Positions 1 to 8,634 of a stretch of DNA of 64,000 nt are shown piece by piece. This stretch comes from an uncultured Eubacteriales bacterium (GTDB lineage Bacteria; Bacillota; Clostridia; Oscillospirales; CAG-272): contig URDX01000002.1 in the NCBI GenBank assembly GCA_900546695.1, forward strand, positions 94,522-158,521. The letters are read 5' to 3'. Position numbers and translations under genes: made by a program. How positions within the stretch are numbered: position 1 is the first letter of the stretch; every line of letters starts with the position of its first letter. The notes beneath the pieces were generated by a model that had not been told where the DNA came from, searched no databases, and saw only the letters and a program-made list of their open reading frames with translations.

Positions 1-519
1 GAGATTGAGTATTCACAGGAGTTTGAGGTCGCGGAGGACGGAATTATAGAGTTTCCGCGAGTTATCTCGGGTGCGATACTCGATCAATATATGCGCTGGG
101 ACGCGCTGAATACGCTAAATCTCTACTACGTCAACTCCCACTTCATGCACCCCGACGACGTGCTGGATGTCGACCGCGGCGCGGAGCTCGGATGGGCTGC
201 GCTGCTCGGCAATCTCGACGACTACTGCTCATGGTTGTACTCGTCCGCGCCGAGCATACGTAATCTCACGGGCAGCGATGCGGGGCGCGCTGCCGCGCGT
301 TACGACACGCTCTCGATAGAGCGCACCGACGGGGAGAATGAGGTCGCGCTGCGGCTGGGCGGCTTTTACGACGAGGCGTATCTGATGGTACGTCATGCGG
401 GCGGCGAGCCGACCGAGGTTATAGGCGGCAGCGCGGAGCATATCAGCGGCGATTTTTATCTCGTCCGTGCAACGCAGGAGAATGTAACGCTCAGATTCGG
501 AACGGAGGGTGAAAATTGA
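1..519 (+). CDS. C-terminal end of a DUF2194/PelA-type protein (partial)
   Basis: The reading frame is open from the first base of the window, so the gene begins outside it; about 172 residues are visible, ending at the TGA at 517-519. The visible part holds a beta-rich tail with no clear catalytic motif. Its stop overlaps the TTG start of the PelF-type gene (TTGA), so the two are translationally coupled. In Gram-positive Pel-like clusters the gene directly before pelF is commonly a large DUF2194/PelA-like polysaccharide deacetylase-hydrolase, and I infer that identity from position; the visible sequence alone would not establish it. Confidence 0.45.
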   Translation, partial: EIEYSQEFEVAEDGIIEFPRVISGAILDQYMRWDALNTLNLYYVNSHFMHPDDVLDVDRGAELGWAALLGNLDDYCSWLYSSAPSIRNLTGSDAGRAAARYDTLSIERTDGENEVALRLGGFYDEAYLMVRHAGGEPTEVIGGSAEHISGDFYLVRATQENVTLRFGTEGEN

Positions 520-1940
520 GGATATGTATGGTGCTTGAAGGCTGCTACCCGTATGTTCGCGGCGGCGTTTCCTCATGGATGCATTCGCTTATCACCTCCA
601 ATCCGCAGCACGAATATATGCTGTGGGTGATAGGTCCGAAGGCGGAGGATGCGGGAAAGTTCAAGTACGAGCTGCCCGCGAACGTTGTCGAATGCCGCGA
701 GGTGTTTCTCGACAACGCGCTGCGACTCGGTACATCGGGCAGTGATTATCATGCCTTCACCGACAGCGAGATTGATGCGCTGCGCGAGCTTGTGCTTGCC
801 CGCTCCCCCGACTGGGGCACCCTTTTCAGAATGTATAACGAGCAGCATGTCAGCGTTATGTCGTTTTTGATGAGCGAGACCTTTCTCGGCATTCTGCTCG
901 ATATATGCAAGACCGAGTATCCGCATGTTGCGTTTACCGATTTCTTTCACACCGTACGTTCCATGTTTCTGCCGATACTGTATCTGCTGAGCATGGAGCC
1001 GCCGAAGGCGGATGTGTACCATGCAACGTCAACGGGCTACGGGGGAATGCTCGCCGCGCTCGGGGCGTGGAAGTACGAGCGACCGCTCATCGTCACCGAG
1101 CACGGCATCTACACCCGCGAGCGCGAGGAGGAGATACTGCGTGCGCGGTGGGTGGTACCGCAATTCCGTCAGCAGTGGATAAACATGTTTTACATGCTCT
1201 CGGGCTGTGCATATGAGAGGGCTGATTCGGTAACGGCGCTGTTCAGGCGCTATTCGGATATTCAGGTCGAGCTCGGCTGCGACCCGCGCAAATGCAGGGT
1301 CATAGGCAACGGCATACGTATGGACCGCTTCGGCTCGATAGAGGAAAAGCAGCCCGATGGCTATATCGACATCACCGCCGTCGTACGTATACATCCCATT
1401 AAAGATATAAAGACCATGATACAGGCGTTCTTCCTGCTCAAGCAGCGTGTGCCCGAAGCGCGGCTGCATATTCTCGGCGATACCGACGATGAGGAGTACG
1501 GACGTGAGTGCCGCGAGCTCATTGCTCATCTCGGCGTTGCCGATATCGATATGCCGGGTAACGTTAGCGTTGAGGAGTATTTCAAACGTACCGATTTTAC
1601 GGTACTCAGCAGCATCTCGGAGGGACAGCCGCTTGCGGTACTCGAGTCGTTTGCTGCGGGCAGACCGTGCGTTACGACCGATGTCGGCTGCTGCCGCGAC
1701 CTGCTTGAGGGTACCGACGACGACATCGGTGCGGCGGGAAACATCGCAGCGCCGATGCACGCGCGGGCGCTTGCCGATGCGCTCGAGCTGCTTGCTACCC
1801 ATCCCGAAATGCGGCATGAGATGGCGGAGCACGGCAGGGAGCGCGTACGCCGTTATTTTCTGCATGAGGATATGGTGGATAATTATAATAAAAACTATGA
1901 GGAGGTGCTGCGCAGATGGCGGGTATCGGCTTTGAACTGA
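516..1940 (+). CDS. pelF: PelF-like GT4 family glycosyltransferase
   Basis: A 474-residue cytosolic glycosyltransferase of the GT4/GT-B fold. The N-terminus has the PelF-type signature MVLEGCYPYVRGGVSSW, and the C-terminal Rossmann half carries the retaining-enzyme E-x7-E signature within SEGQPLAVLE (about residue 370) and the nucleotide-sugar-binding stretch RIHPIKDIK. In the Pel pathway PelF uses UDP-GlcNAc/GalNAc to polymerise the polysaccharide together with the PelG membrane protein. The start is TTG at 516, preceded by GGAGG at 504-508 and overlapping the previous stop by 4 bp. The next gene, a PelG homologue, starts 25 bp inside this one, so the trio is one operon. Confidence 0.9.
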   Translation: MRICMVLEGCYPYVRGGVSSWMHSLITSNPQHEYMLWVIGPKAEDAGKFKYELPANVVECREVFLDNALRLGTSGSDYHAFTDSEIDALRELVLARSPDWGTLFRMYNEQHVSVMSFLMSETFLGILLDICKTEYPHVAFTDFFHTVRSMFLPILYLLSMEPPKADVYHATSTGYGGMLAALGAWKYERPLIVTEHGIYTREREEEILRARWVVPQFRQQWINMFYMLSGCAYERADSVTALFRRYSDIQVELGCDPRKCRVIGNGIRMDRFGSIEEKQPDGYIDITAVVRIHPIKDIKTMIQAFFLLKQRVPEARLHILGDTDDEEYGRECRELIAHLGVADIDMPGNVSVEEYFKRTDFTVLSSISEGQPLAVLESFAAGRPCVTTDVGCCRDLLEGTDDDIGAAGNIAAPMHARALADALELLATHPEMRHEMAEHGRERVRRYFLHEDMVDNYNKNYEEVLRRWRVSALN

Positions 1941-3409
1941 AAAAGCTGTTCTCCCGCAAGGGACTGATAGCTACTATCCGCGCCTACTCATACGCGACAG
2001 TCGTCTGCGCGGGACCGATGATACTCGGCTTTATACTGCTGCTCTCATGCATGTTTATGGCGGAGGCGGCAGGAGCGACGCGGCACAGCCGCGAGCTTGT
2101 GGTCACGATACTGACGCATACGCTGCTTGCATCGCTCGTTGTGACATCGCTGTTTTCCATGCTGACCACCCGCTTCTGTGCTGATATGATATACGAAAAG
2201 AAATACCGTCGGCTGATACCTTCTTTTTACGGCAGCATAGCTCTGATGCTGGTGCTCGGCGGCATCGGCTACGGCGTGTTTCTGCATTTCTCGGGTGTGC
2301 GGCTGCTCTACCGCGTTATCGCATGGGTGTTTTTCATGGTGCTCATCGTCGTGTGGACCGAGATAAGCTATCTGACCATGCTCAAGGACTTCCGCAGCAT
2401 AATGCTCGCGTTTTCCGTCTCGGTCGCGGTCGCACTGCTGCTCGCCGCGCTGCTGCTGTGGGTCGTGCGTATGGAGGCGGTAACGGCGCTGCTCATGTCG
2501 GTCACCGTCGGATATATGATAATGATGCTGTGGTATTTTGCGATACTCTACCGCACCTTTCCGCACGGGGTCGGCAGTCGGATGTATTTTCTGCGTTGGA
2601 TAGACAAGACCCCCGCGCTGACCGTCACGGGCTTCTTTATAACGCTCGGGCTGTTCGGGCATCTCGTTATCATGTGGTGGGCGAGCTCGCTGCGCGTCTG
2701 CGTTGAGGGGCTGTTCTACGGAGCACCGACGTACGACGTTCCCGCCATCTTTGCCTTTTTCTCAATACTCATAACCACCGTCAACTTTACAACATCGGTG
2801 GAGACGAGATTCTATCCGCGCTACAAGGAATATTTCAGCCTGTTCAACGACGGCGGCTCAATAGAAAGTATCGACGAGGCAGAGGAGAGCATGCTGCATG
2901 TTCTGGCAGATGAGCTGTCGTATCTTGCCCTGCGTCAATTGTTTTCAACGCTTGCATTCATCATTCTCGGAACTATACTGCTCCCGAATATGGCGCTCGG
3001 CTTCAACAGCGAGATGCTGCGCATCTTCCGCACTCTCTGTATCGGCTATGCATTTTACGCCGTCGGCAACTGCATAATGCTCATATCGCAGTATTTCTCG
3101 GATATGCGCGGTGCGTTTACGAGCACGGCGATATTCGCCGCAGTCACAAACGTGCTCACGCTCATACTTGCGCTGACGCGTGACTTCTTCTACGGAATGG
3201 GCTTCGTGCTCGGCAGCATGGCGTTCTGCATCGCCGCATGCCTTATTCTGTGCGGGTATCTGCGTCGGCTGAAATATAACGTGCTCAGCCGTCAGCCGCT
3301 GTTTGCGGGGGAGCACCGCGGCTTTTTCTCCCGCATTGCCGTCGGGCTCGACCGCCGCGCTCTGCGCGCATCGGGCACGGAGACGGAAAAAACGAAAACG
3401 GAGGTATAA
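1916..3409 (+). CDS. pelG: PelG-like exopolysaccharide membrane transporter
   Basis: A 497-residue polytopic membrane protein with about twelve hydrophobic segments and the characteristic PelG N-terminus MAGIGFELKKLFSRKG followed by a first membrane helix. PelG belongs to the MATE/MOP-flippase-like exporters that, with PelF, make and move the Pel polymer across the inner membrane. The start ATG lies 25 bp inside pelF behind a GAGGAGGTG ribosome site. The C-terminal tail (last ~35 residues) is basic and charged, predicted cytosolic. The following CotH gene starts 3 bp after the stop. Confidence 0.9.
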   Translation: MAGIGFELKKLFSRKGLIATIRAYSYATVVCAGPMILGFILLLSCMFMAEAAGATRHSRELVVTILTHTLLASLVVTSLFSMLTTRFCADMIYEKKYRRLIPSFYGSIALMLVLGGIGYGVFLHFSGVRLLYRVIAWVFFMVLIVVWTEISYLTMLKDFRSIMLAFSVSVAVALLLAALLLWVVRMEAVTALLMSVTVGYMIMMLWYFAILYRTFPHGVGSRMYFLRWIDKTPALTVTGFFITLGLFGHLVIMWWASSLRVCVEGLFYGAPTYDVPAIFAFFSILITTVNFTTSVETRFYPRYKEYFSLFNDGGSIESIDEAEESMLHVLADELSYLALRQLFSTLAFIILGTILLPNMALGFNSEMLRIFRTLCIGYAFYAVGNCIMLISQYFSDMRGAFTSTAIFAAVTNVLTLILALTRDFFYGMGFVLGSMAFCIAACLILCGYLRRLKYNVLSRQPLFAGEHRGFFSRIAVGLDRRALRASGTETEKTKTEV

Positions 3410-3412
3410 AAA

Positions 3413-5152
3413 GTGAAAAATAAGCTCAGACCCATCGCCGCGCTCTTCGCGCTGCTCTCGGTCGCCTCTCTTGTCTGCGGCTGTGCCGACGAAAAGACGG
3501 CGGATGAGACCACGACCGACTCTGTAGCCGTCGACGATATCCCTGTGCGCGATTCGACGGTCATATATAACGACGATGACGATGATTCGGTGGCGGTCAT
3601 GTATCTTACCGTAAGTCAGGGCAATGCCGCCGACAATACCAATCACACATGGAGCGAGGTCAATGCTTACTCGCGCATGTACTACGAGGAAAAGGGCATT
3701 GACCGATACCGCGTAGAGGGGATAATTCAGGTCGGAGACGAGGACGGTCCGACGTACGGCTCACTCGGCTACGGCGAATTTGCACCGAACTGCACCGTCC
3801 AAATACGCGGAAACACGAGCACCCGCTCGCCGCAGAAATCGTATAAAATAGAGGTAAACAAGAACGAGGGCTACTGGCGCGGCCAGCGTACCATTGCACT
3901 GAACAAGCATGTCTATGATTCGGTACGCTTTCGCAACAAGTTCAGCTACGATCTTATCAAGACCGTTCCCGGTATGCTCGGGCTGCGCACGCAGTTTGTC
4001 CGTCTGTACGTCAAGGATCTGACCGAGGGCGACAGTGGTGCGGAGTTTGTGGATTACGGACTTTACACGCAGGTAGAGCAGGTCAACAAGACCTATCTGC
4101 GCAATCACGGTCTGAGCGAGTTCGGGCAGCTGTATAAGGCGAACATGTTCGAGTTTCTGCAGTATGATGCGATTAAGCTCAAGACCGACCCCGATTACGA
4201 CAAGGCGGCGTTCGAGCAGGTACTCAAGATAAAGGGAGACGACGACCATTCAAAGCTCATCGAAATGCTCGCGGAGGTAAATAACTACTCCATACCGATA
4301 GAGCAGGTCATCGACCGACACTTTGACGAGGAGAATTACTATACATGGCTTGCCTTTCAGCTGCTGACGGGCAACGGGGATACGACGAGTCAGAACTTCT
4401 TTCTGTACAGCCCGCCCGGCGGCAGCAAGTGGTACTTTATCTCATGGGATAATGACGACGCATGGAGCTATGAGGAGGATATCGTTTACGGCGGAGAGAC
4501 TGACGGCTACCGCTATACAAAGGGCGTATCGAATTATTGGGGTGCAACGCTGCATCAGCGTATGCTCAAATCCGAGAGCTGCCGTGCAAAGCTTGACGAG
4601 AAGATAAACTATATACGCGGGCGCTTTACGCGCGAGGTCATCGAGGAAAAGGTGCAGATGTATGCATCGGTCACCCGCCGTTTTCTCGCCTCTGCGCCCG
4701 ATGCGATCTACGCGCCGAAATCTATGGACGAATACGAGGCGATTCTCGGTATGATACCGAGCGAGATCGAGCATAACTACGAGATGTACCGCATCAGTCT
4801 TGACAGCCCGATGCCCTTCTATCTCGGTGAGCCGACTATGACGGGGGATAAAACGGTGTTCCGCTGGGATTCTTCATATGATTTTGACGGCGAGGATGTT
4901 ACATACAAATTCGAGCTTGCGAGGGATTATACCTTCGATGAGCCGATAGACGTACAGAGCGGGCTGCATGTTGCGCAGACGTTTACTGCGCGGCTTGAGC
5001 CGGGACAGTACTTTATCCGCGTCACCGTGACGAACGAGAGCGGAATGACGCAGACCGCAATGCAGACATATGAGGGCACTGACGGGGTCAGGCGCTACGG
5101 CGTTATCGGCTTCAACGTTCTCTCCGACGGAACGGTACAGTTCGATATCTGA
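3413..5152 (+). CDS. CotH-family kinase lipoprotein with C-terminal fibronectin-like domain
   Basis: A 579-residue exported lipoprotein: a 20-residue hydrophobic signal ends in a lipobox-like VCG-C, then a Ser/Thr/acid-rich linker. The CotH protein-kinase-like domain spans about residues 60-440 and shows the conserved RGNTSTRSPQKSYKIE loop, the nearby LNKH segment, and the metal-site motif SWDNDDAW. The last ~110 residues (ending YFIRVTVTNESG...) look like a fibronectin/Ig-type beta domain. CotH enzymes of spores phosphorylate coat proteins; here the signal and context suggest an extracytoplasmic role on polymer or surface protein. GTG start at 3413 after GGAGG; 3 bp after pelG. Confidence 0.85.
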   Translation: MKNKLRPIAALFALLSVASLVCGCADEKTADETTTDSVAVDDIPVRDSTVIYNDDDDDSVAVMYLTVSQGNAADNTNHTWSEVNAYSRMYYEEKGIDRYRVEGIIQVGDEDGPTYGSLGYGEFAPNCTVQIRGNTSTRSPQKSYKIEVNKNEGYWRGQRTIALNKHVYDSVRFRNKFSYDLIKTVPGMLGLRTQFVRLYVKDLTEGDSGAEFVDYGLYTQVEQVNKTYLRNHGLSEFGQLYKANMFEFLQYDAIKLKTDPDYDKAAFEQVLKIKGDDDHSKLIEMLAEVNNYSIPIEQVIDRHFDEENYYTWLAFQLLTGNGDTTSQNFFLYSPPGGSKWYFISWDNDDAWSYEEDIVYGGETDGYRYTKGVSNYWGATLHQRMLKSESCRAKLDEKINYIRGRFTREVIEEKVQMYASVTRRFLASAPDAIYAPKSMDEYEAILGMIPSEIEHNYEMYRISLDSPMPFYLGEPTMTGDKTVFRWDSSYDFDGEDVTYKFELARDYTFDEPIDVQSGLHVAQTFTARLEPGQYFIRVTVTNESGMTQTAMQTYEGTDGVRRYGVIGFNVLSDGTVQFDI

Positions 5153-5162
5153 GAGGTGCGGT

Positions 5163-5864
5163 ATGAAGTTTCGCCGTGAGCTTAAATATCTTATAAACTA
5201 TGCCGACGCCGAGCTGCTGCGCGAGCGTCTGAGCACCGTGCTGCACCGTGACAGTCACACCGTCGGCGACAGGTACCACATCCGCAGTCTGTATTTTGAC
5301 GATTATGCGCACAGCGCCTACTATGACAAGGTCGGCGGCACCGACAAGCGCCGCAAATACCGCATACGCCTGTACAATCTTGACGACAGCTTTATACGTC
5401 TGGAATGCAAGATAAAGGACGGAGTGTATATCTCAAAGCTCAGCGCACCGCTGACGCGTGAGGAGTGCAACCGCATTCTTGCGGGCGACTATGATTTTCT
5501 GCGCTGCCACCGCTACGACCTTTGCAGACAATTCTACTTCGAGATCGTTGCGGCGGTCATGCGCTCTGTGGTCTATGTCGATTACGAGCGCGAGCCGTAT
5601 GTCATGGAGTCGGGCAACGTCCGCATCACGTTCGATACGGATGTGCGCGGCGCATACCCCGGCTACTGCATCACCGAGCGTGACATGCCGTTTCACTACG
5701 TGCTCGAGCCCGGAAAGCTGATACTCGAGGTCAAGTTTACCGAGTTTCTTCCGCGGATAGTGCAGGACGTGCTTCCGCTGCGCGCAGCCGAAATGTCGGC
5801 GGTGTCAAAATATACCCTTTGCTACGATAAAATAAGCTATATGTCTGCCGTCGAGGCGGAATAA
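5163..5864 (+). CDS. VTC-domain polyphosphate polymerase-type protein
   Basis: A 233-residue protein that is essentially one VTC domain, the triphosphate-tunnel fold that makes polyphosphate from ATP in yeast VTC4. The basic/acidic tunnel strands are visible as FRRELKYLI at the start, RRKYRIRLYN (about residue 60), RLECKIKDGVYISK (about 75) and LILEVKFTEFLP near the end. There is no SPX domain, as usual for bacterial members. The ATG at 5163 sits 10 bp after the CotH stop with GAGAGGTG upstream. VTC, CotH and DUF4956 genes recur together in bacteria; the joint substrate is unknown. Confidence 0.85.
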   Translation: MKFRRELKYLINYADAELLRERLSTVLHRDSHTVGDRYHIRSLYFDDYAHSAYYDKVGGTDKRRKYRIRLYNLDDSFIRLECKIKDGVYISKLSAPLTREECNRILAGDYDFLRCHRYDLCRQFYFEIVAAVMRSVVYVDYEREPYVMESGNVRITFDTDVRGAYPGYCITERDMPFHYVLEPGKLILEVKFTEFLPRIVQDVLPLRAAEMSAVSKYTLCYDKISYMSAVEAE

Positions 5865-5887
5865 GGAATAAATCGGAGGAATAATCA

Positions 5888-6565
5888 ATGAGCATTCAGG
5901 ACGTACTCAAAAAATCCTTTTTAAAGTCGTTCGGCGATACAAATTCGACTACGAGCATCGCTATTATGGTGACAGCGCTTGCACTTGCGCTCATTTTCGG
6001 ACTGCTTATTTGCCTTGCGTATAATAAGTTCTATCGCGGCGTTGTCTACAACCGCTCCTTTGCGATAACCATCGTCGGTATGTCGGTCATGACCGCTATG
6101 GTCACGCTCGCAATAAGCACGAATGTCGTTATTTCGCTCGGCATGGTCGGCGCGCTCAGCATCGTCCGCTACCGCACAGCCGTCAAGGAGCCGCTCGACC
6201 TGCTCTATCTCTTCTGGGCTATAACGACGGGCATCACCTGCGGCGCGCAGATGTACGTGCTTGCTGTAATAGCGGGGATAATAATGTTTCTGCTGCTGCT
6301 ATTCTTCAATGCGCGCTCCCGCACGGGGCATCTGTATATCGTCGTCATTCATTATAACGGTGACACCTCTGCGGATATGATACGCCGCGCGATGAACGGC
6401 GTTAAATACCGTATAAAGTCCACCGCTTCCCGCGGCGACAATACCGAGCTTGCCATAGAGGTGTATGTCTCCAACTCGAATCTTGCGTTTGTTGAGAAGC
6501 TGCGCAGCACCGACGGGGTCATTGACGTTTCCACCGTTCAGTATAACGGCGAGTATCACGGCTGA
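5888..6565 (+). CDS. DUF4956 membrane protein
   Basis: A 225-residue protein with about four membrane segments in the first 145 residues, including the conserved stretch SLGMVGALSIVRYRTAVKEP between helices, then a soluble C-terminal domain of about 80 residues resembling a small alpha/beta sensor or ferredoxin-like fold. This is the DUF4956 family, regularly adjacent to VTC-domain and CotH genes; its function is not known. A GGAGGA site precedes the ATG. The order VTC-DUF4956 suggests the membrane protein anchors or gates the VTC-domain enzyme, which is inference. Confidence 0.85.
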   Translation: MSIQDVLKKSFLKSFGDTNSTTSIAIMVTALALALIFGLLICLAYNKFYRGVVYNRSFAITIVGMSVMTAMVTLAISTNVVISLGMVGALSIVRYRTAVKEPLDLLYLFWAITTGITCGAQMYVLAVIAGIIMFLLLLFFNARSRTGHLYIVVIHYNGDTSADMIRRAMNGVKYRIKSTASRGDNTELAIEVYVSNSNLAFVEKLRSTDGVIDVSTVQYNGEYHG

Positions 6566-6575
6566 GGTGCGGCGG

Positions 6576-8213
6576 ATGAAGCGCGACACAGACAAAAACA
6601 CGGCGGCTGAAGCTTACCGAGCGTCGCGCACGGGCAAAGGTTGTGTATTCCGTGTGTTCTGCGCGCTGCTCTCGCTTTCGCTGCTGCTCGGCGGCTGCGG
6701 GGCGAGGCAGGGTACCGTGGGGGCTGACGGTGCGGGCGCGTCGGGCACATCGGGCTCGGAGGCGCTGACCGTTGTTTATTCGATGACCGATGCGGCTGTC
6801 GTCAATCCGTTTATCGGCTTTGCTGTCGACGCAACAAGCAAAAGGGCTGCGCAGGATTATTCGCTCGTCTATATTGATCTCACCTTCCGTGAGCTGCAGC
6901 CCGAGAGCCCCGGCAGCTTTGCGCTTGATGCAATCGCAGAGGACAATAACGTCGAGCTTTGGCGCTCGCAGGGCAAGCACGCGGTGCTGCGCTTTGTATG
7001 TGACAAGCCGAGCGACACCGCGCACAGGGATATTCCCGACTGGCTGTATGAGCTGACGGGCGACGGCACCGACTACGACACATCGTACGGCAAGGGCTAT
7101 TCGCCCGACTATTCAAACCGCGTTTTCATCGAGTATCATCGCCGCGCCGTCGAGGCGATAGCCGAGTACTTTTCGGATGGCTTTGTCAGCTATGTTGAGC
7201 TCGGCAGTCTCGGGCACTGGGGAGAGTGGCATGTTAAGCGTGAGGACGGCATAGTCGGTATGCCGAAGAGCAATATCCGCGATATATACGTCTCGCAGTA
7301 TGTCGATGCTTTCGGCTCGCAAAAGCTGCTCATGCGCCGACCGTTCTCGAGCGCAAAGCGCTACGGGCTCGGTCAGTTCAACGATATGGCGGGCGACCCC
7401 GATGCGACCGAGGAATGGCTCGGATGGATAAGCGAGGGAGGGGAGTACACCCAAACGGGCGAGCGCGATGCAATGGCGGCAATGCCCGATTTTTGGATGG
7501 GTGCGCCCGTCGGCGGCGAGCTTACGAGCTCCTATCCGATGGAGCAGCTTTGCGGTAAATATCTCGGGCGCACACTCGATCTGCTGCGCGAGTCGCACAC
7601 GTCGTTTATCGGACCGATGTGCCCCGTCAGCGGAAGCGGCAGATACGACGGCGCGCTGTATGACGACGCGAGAAATGCAATGATAGGTTCGATGGGCTAT
7701 CGGCTCGGTGTGACCTCCGTGTCGCTCGAGCCGGTCGACGGCGGCTTTGTCGCGCGTCTGACCTGGGAGAACAGCGGTGTCGCTCCGCTGTATTTCGACC
7801 TGCCCGCAGAGCTGTCACTTTACACAGGAACGCAGGGTGACAGCGCGGGTGACAGTGACGGCGCAGGCAACGCGGGTGGTGCGAATATCGCGGGCGCAAC
7901 CGACGGGATGGGCGCTGCAGACGGCGCAAATGCTGCGGGTACATCCGACCGAACGGGCGATGCAGACGGTGCAAATACTGCGGGCGCATCCGACAGCGAC
8001 ACCCCCGTATACACCGCAGCGGTCGATATTCTCCTTTCAGAGCTACAGCCGGGCGATGTGTTTGAGACCGTGACATTCATTCCCGCATCGCTGCCGGCAC
8101 GCGGCGAGCTGCGGCTCGGCATTATCGACCCCATGACGGGAAAAGCGTCCGTCAGCCTTGTCTCAAATCAGCAGTACAAGAACGGCGAGGCGGTCATATA
8201 CACATTCCGTTGA
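6576..8213 (+). CDS. DUF4832 family lipoprotein with repetitive linker
   Basis: A 545-residue protein. After a basic N-terminus a hydrophobic stretch ends in LLLGGC, a good lipobox, so the mature protein is a membrane-attached lipoprotein. The body resembles DUF4874/DUF4832 TIM-barrel glycoside-hydrolase-like proteins (VVNPFIGFAVD, RSQGKHAVLRF, VELGSLGHWGEWH) and a C-terminal beta domain (about residues 375-545). The beta domain is interrupted by a Gly/Ala/Asp/Asn-rich insertion encoded by 45-bp tandem repeats. I chose the ATG at 6576, 10 bp after the DUF4956 stop with GAGGTGCGGCGG upstream; an earlier start in frame would overlap DUF4956. It is the last gene of the operon; a terminator hairpin follows at 8313. 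Confidence 0.75.
   Translation: MKRDTDKNTAAEAYRASRTGKGCVFRVFCALLSLSLLLGGCGARQGTVGADGAGASGTSGSEALTVVYSMTDAAVVNPFIGFAVDATSKRAAQDYSLVYIDLTFRELQPESPGSFALDAIAEDNNVELWRSQGKHAVLRFVCDKPSDTAHRDIPDWLYELTGDGTDYDTSYGKGYSPDYSNRVFIEYHRRAVEAIAEYFSDGFVSYVELGSLGHWGEWHVKREDGIVGMPKSNIRDIYVSQYVDAFGSQKLLMRRPFSSAKRYGLGQFNDMAGDPDATEEWLGWISEGGEYTQTGERDAMAAMPDFWMGAPVGGELTSSYPMEQLCGKYLGRTLDLLRESHTSFIGPMCPVSGSGRYDGALYDDARNAMIGSMGYRLGVTSVSLEPVDGGFVARLTWENSGVAPLYFDLPAELSLYTGTQGDSAGDSDGAGNAGGANIAGATDGMGAADGANAAGTSDRTGDADGANTAGASDSDTPVYTAAVDILLSELQPGDVFETVTFIPASLPARGELRLGIIDPMTGKASVSLVSNQQYKNGEAVIYTFR
7865..7995 (+). repeat. 45-bp in-frame tandem repeats, about 3 copies
   Basis: Inside the DUF4832 gene, related blocks containing GCGCAAAT-x-CTGCGGG recur with a 45-bp period at about 7879, 7924 and 7969, encoding 15-residue units of the type ADGANTAGASDRTGD. 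The unit is a multiple of three, so copy-number changes would alter linker length without breaking the frame. Confidence 0.75.
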
Positions 8214-8312
8214 GGGGATGAAAAAAGCTCGAGCATTTATATCTGCCGCCGTATGTTTTGCCGCATCGGAAGCTGTGATGTATCCATATATGTACCGTAT
8301 ATGATTAAAATG

Positions 8313-8353
8313 ACGCAGAATACCGAATCCGCTCGGCATTCTGCGTATTTTTT
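8313..8353 (+). terminator. Rho-independent terminator after the exopolysaccharide operon
   Basis: ACGCAGAATACCGA pairs with TCGGCATTCTGCGT with a single mismatch, a 6-nt loop, then ATTTTTTGA. It lies 100 bp after the DUF4832 stop and ends the gene train that begins before the window. Confidence 0.8.
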
Positions 8354-8375
8354 GATTCTTATCGACGATAAGCGC

Positions 8376-8404
8376 TTGCAAATTGCCCGTTTTTCGTTTA
8401 TAAT
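8376..8404 (+). promoter_or_regulatory. Sigma-A type promoter for the REC/HD-GYP/GGDEF gene
   Basis: TTGCAA at 8376-8381 and a perfect TATAAT at 8399-8404 are 17 bp apart. The start site would be near 8411, giving an untranslated leader of about 220 nt before the ATG at 8635. No strong structure is seen in the leader. Confidence 0.75.
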
Positions 8405-8634
8405 AACAGGGAGAAATTTCTGTAATATGCAGCTGCTTTTTTTCGCGTGTATCGGGTTGCGGTCGCCGGACTCCGCTTTTCTTGCTTCGGCAGATACACT
8501 GTGTCAAATACGTAATGCATAGTATCGGATACAGAACACAGAGCGCACAACACATAGCAAATAATAATGGCACAGAACACAGGAAGCTCGGTCGGCGTAT
8601 GCCGATGCATCAAACTCGTTTTACGGGGGTCACT

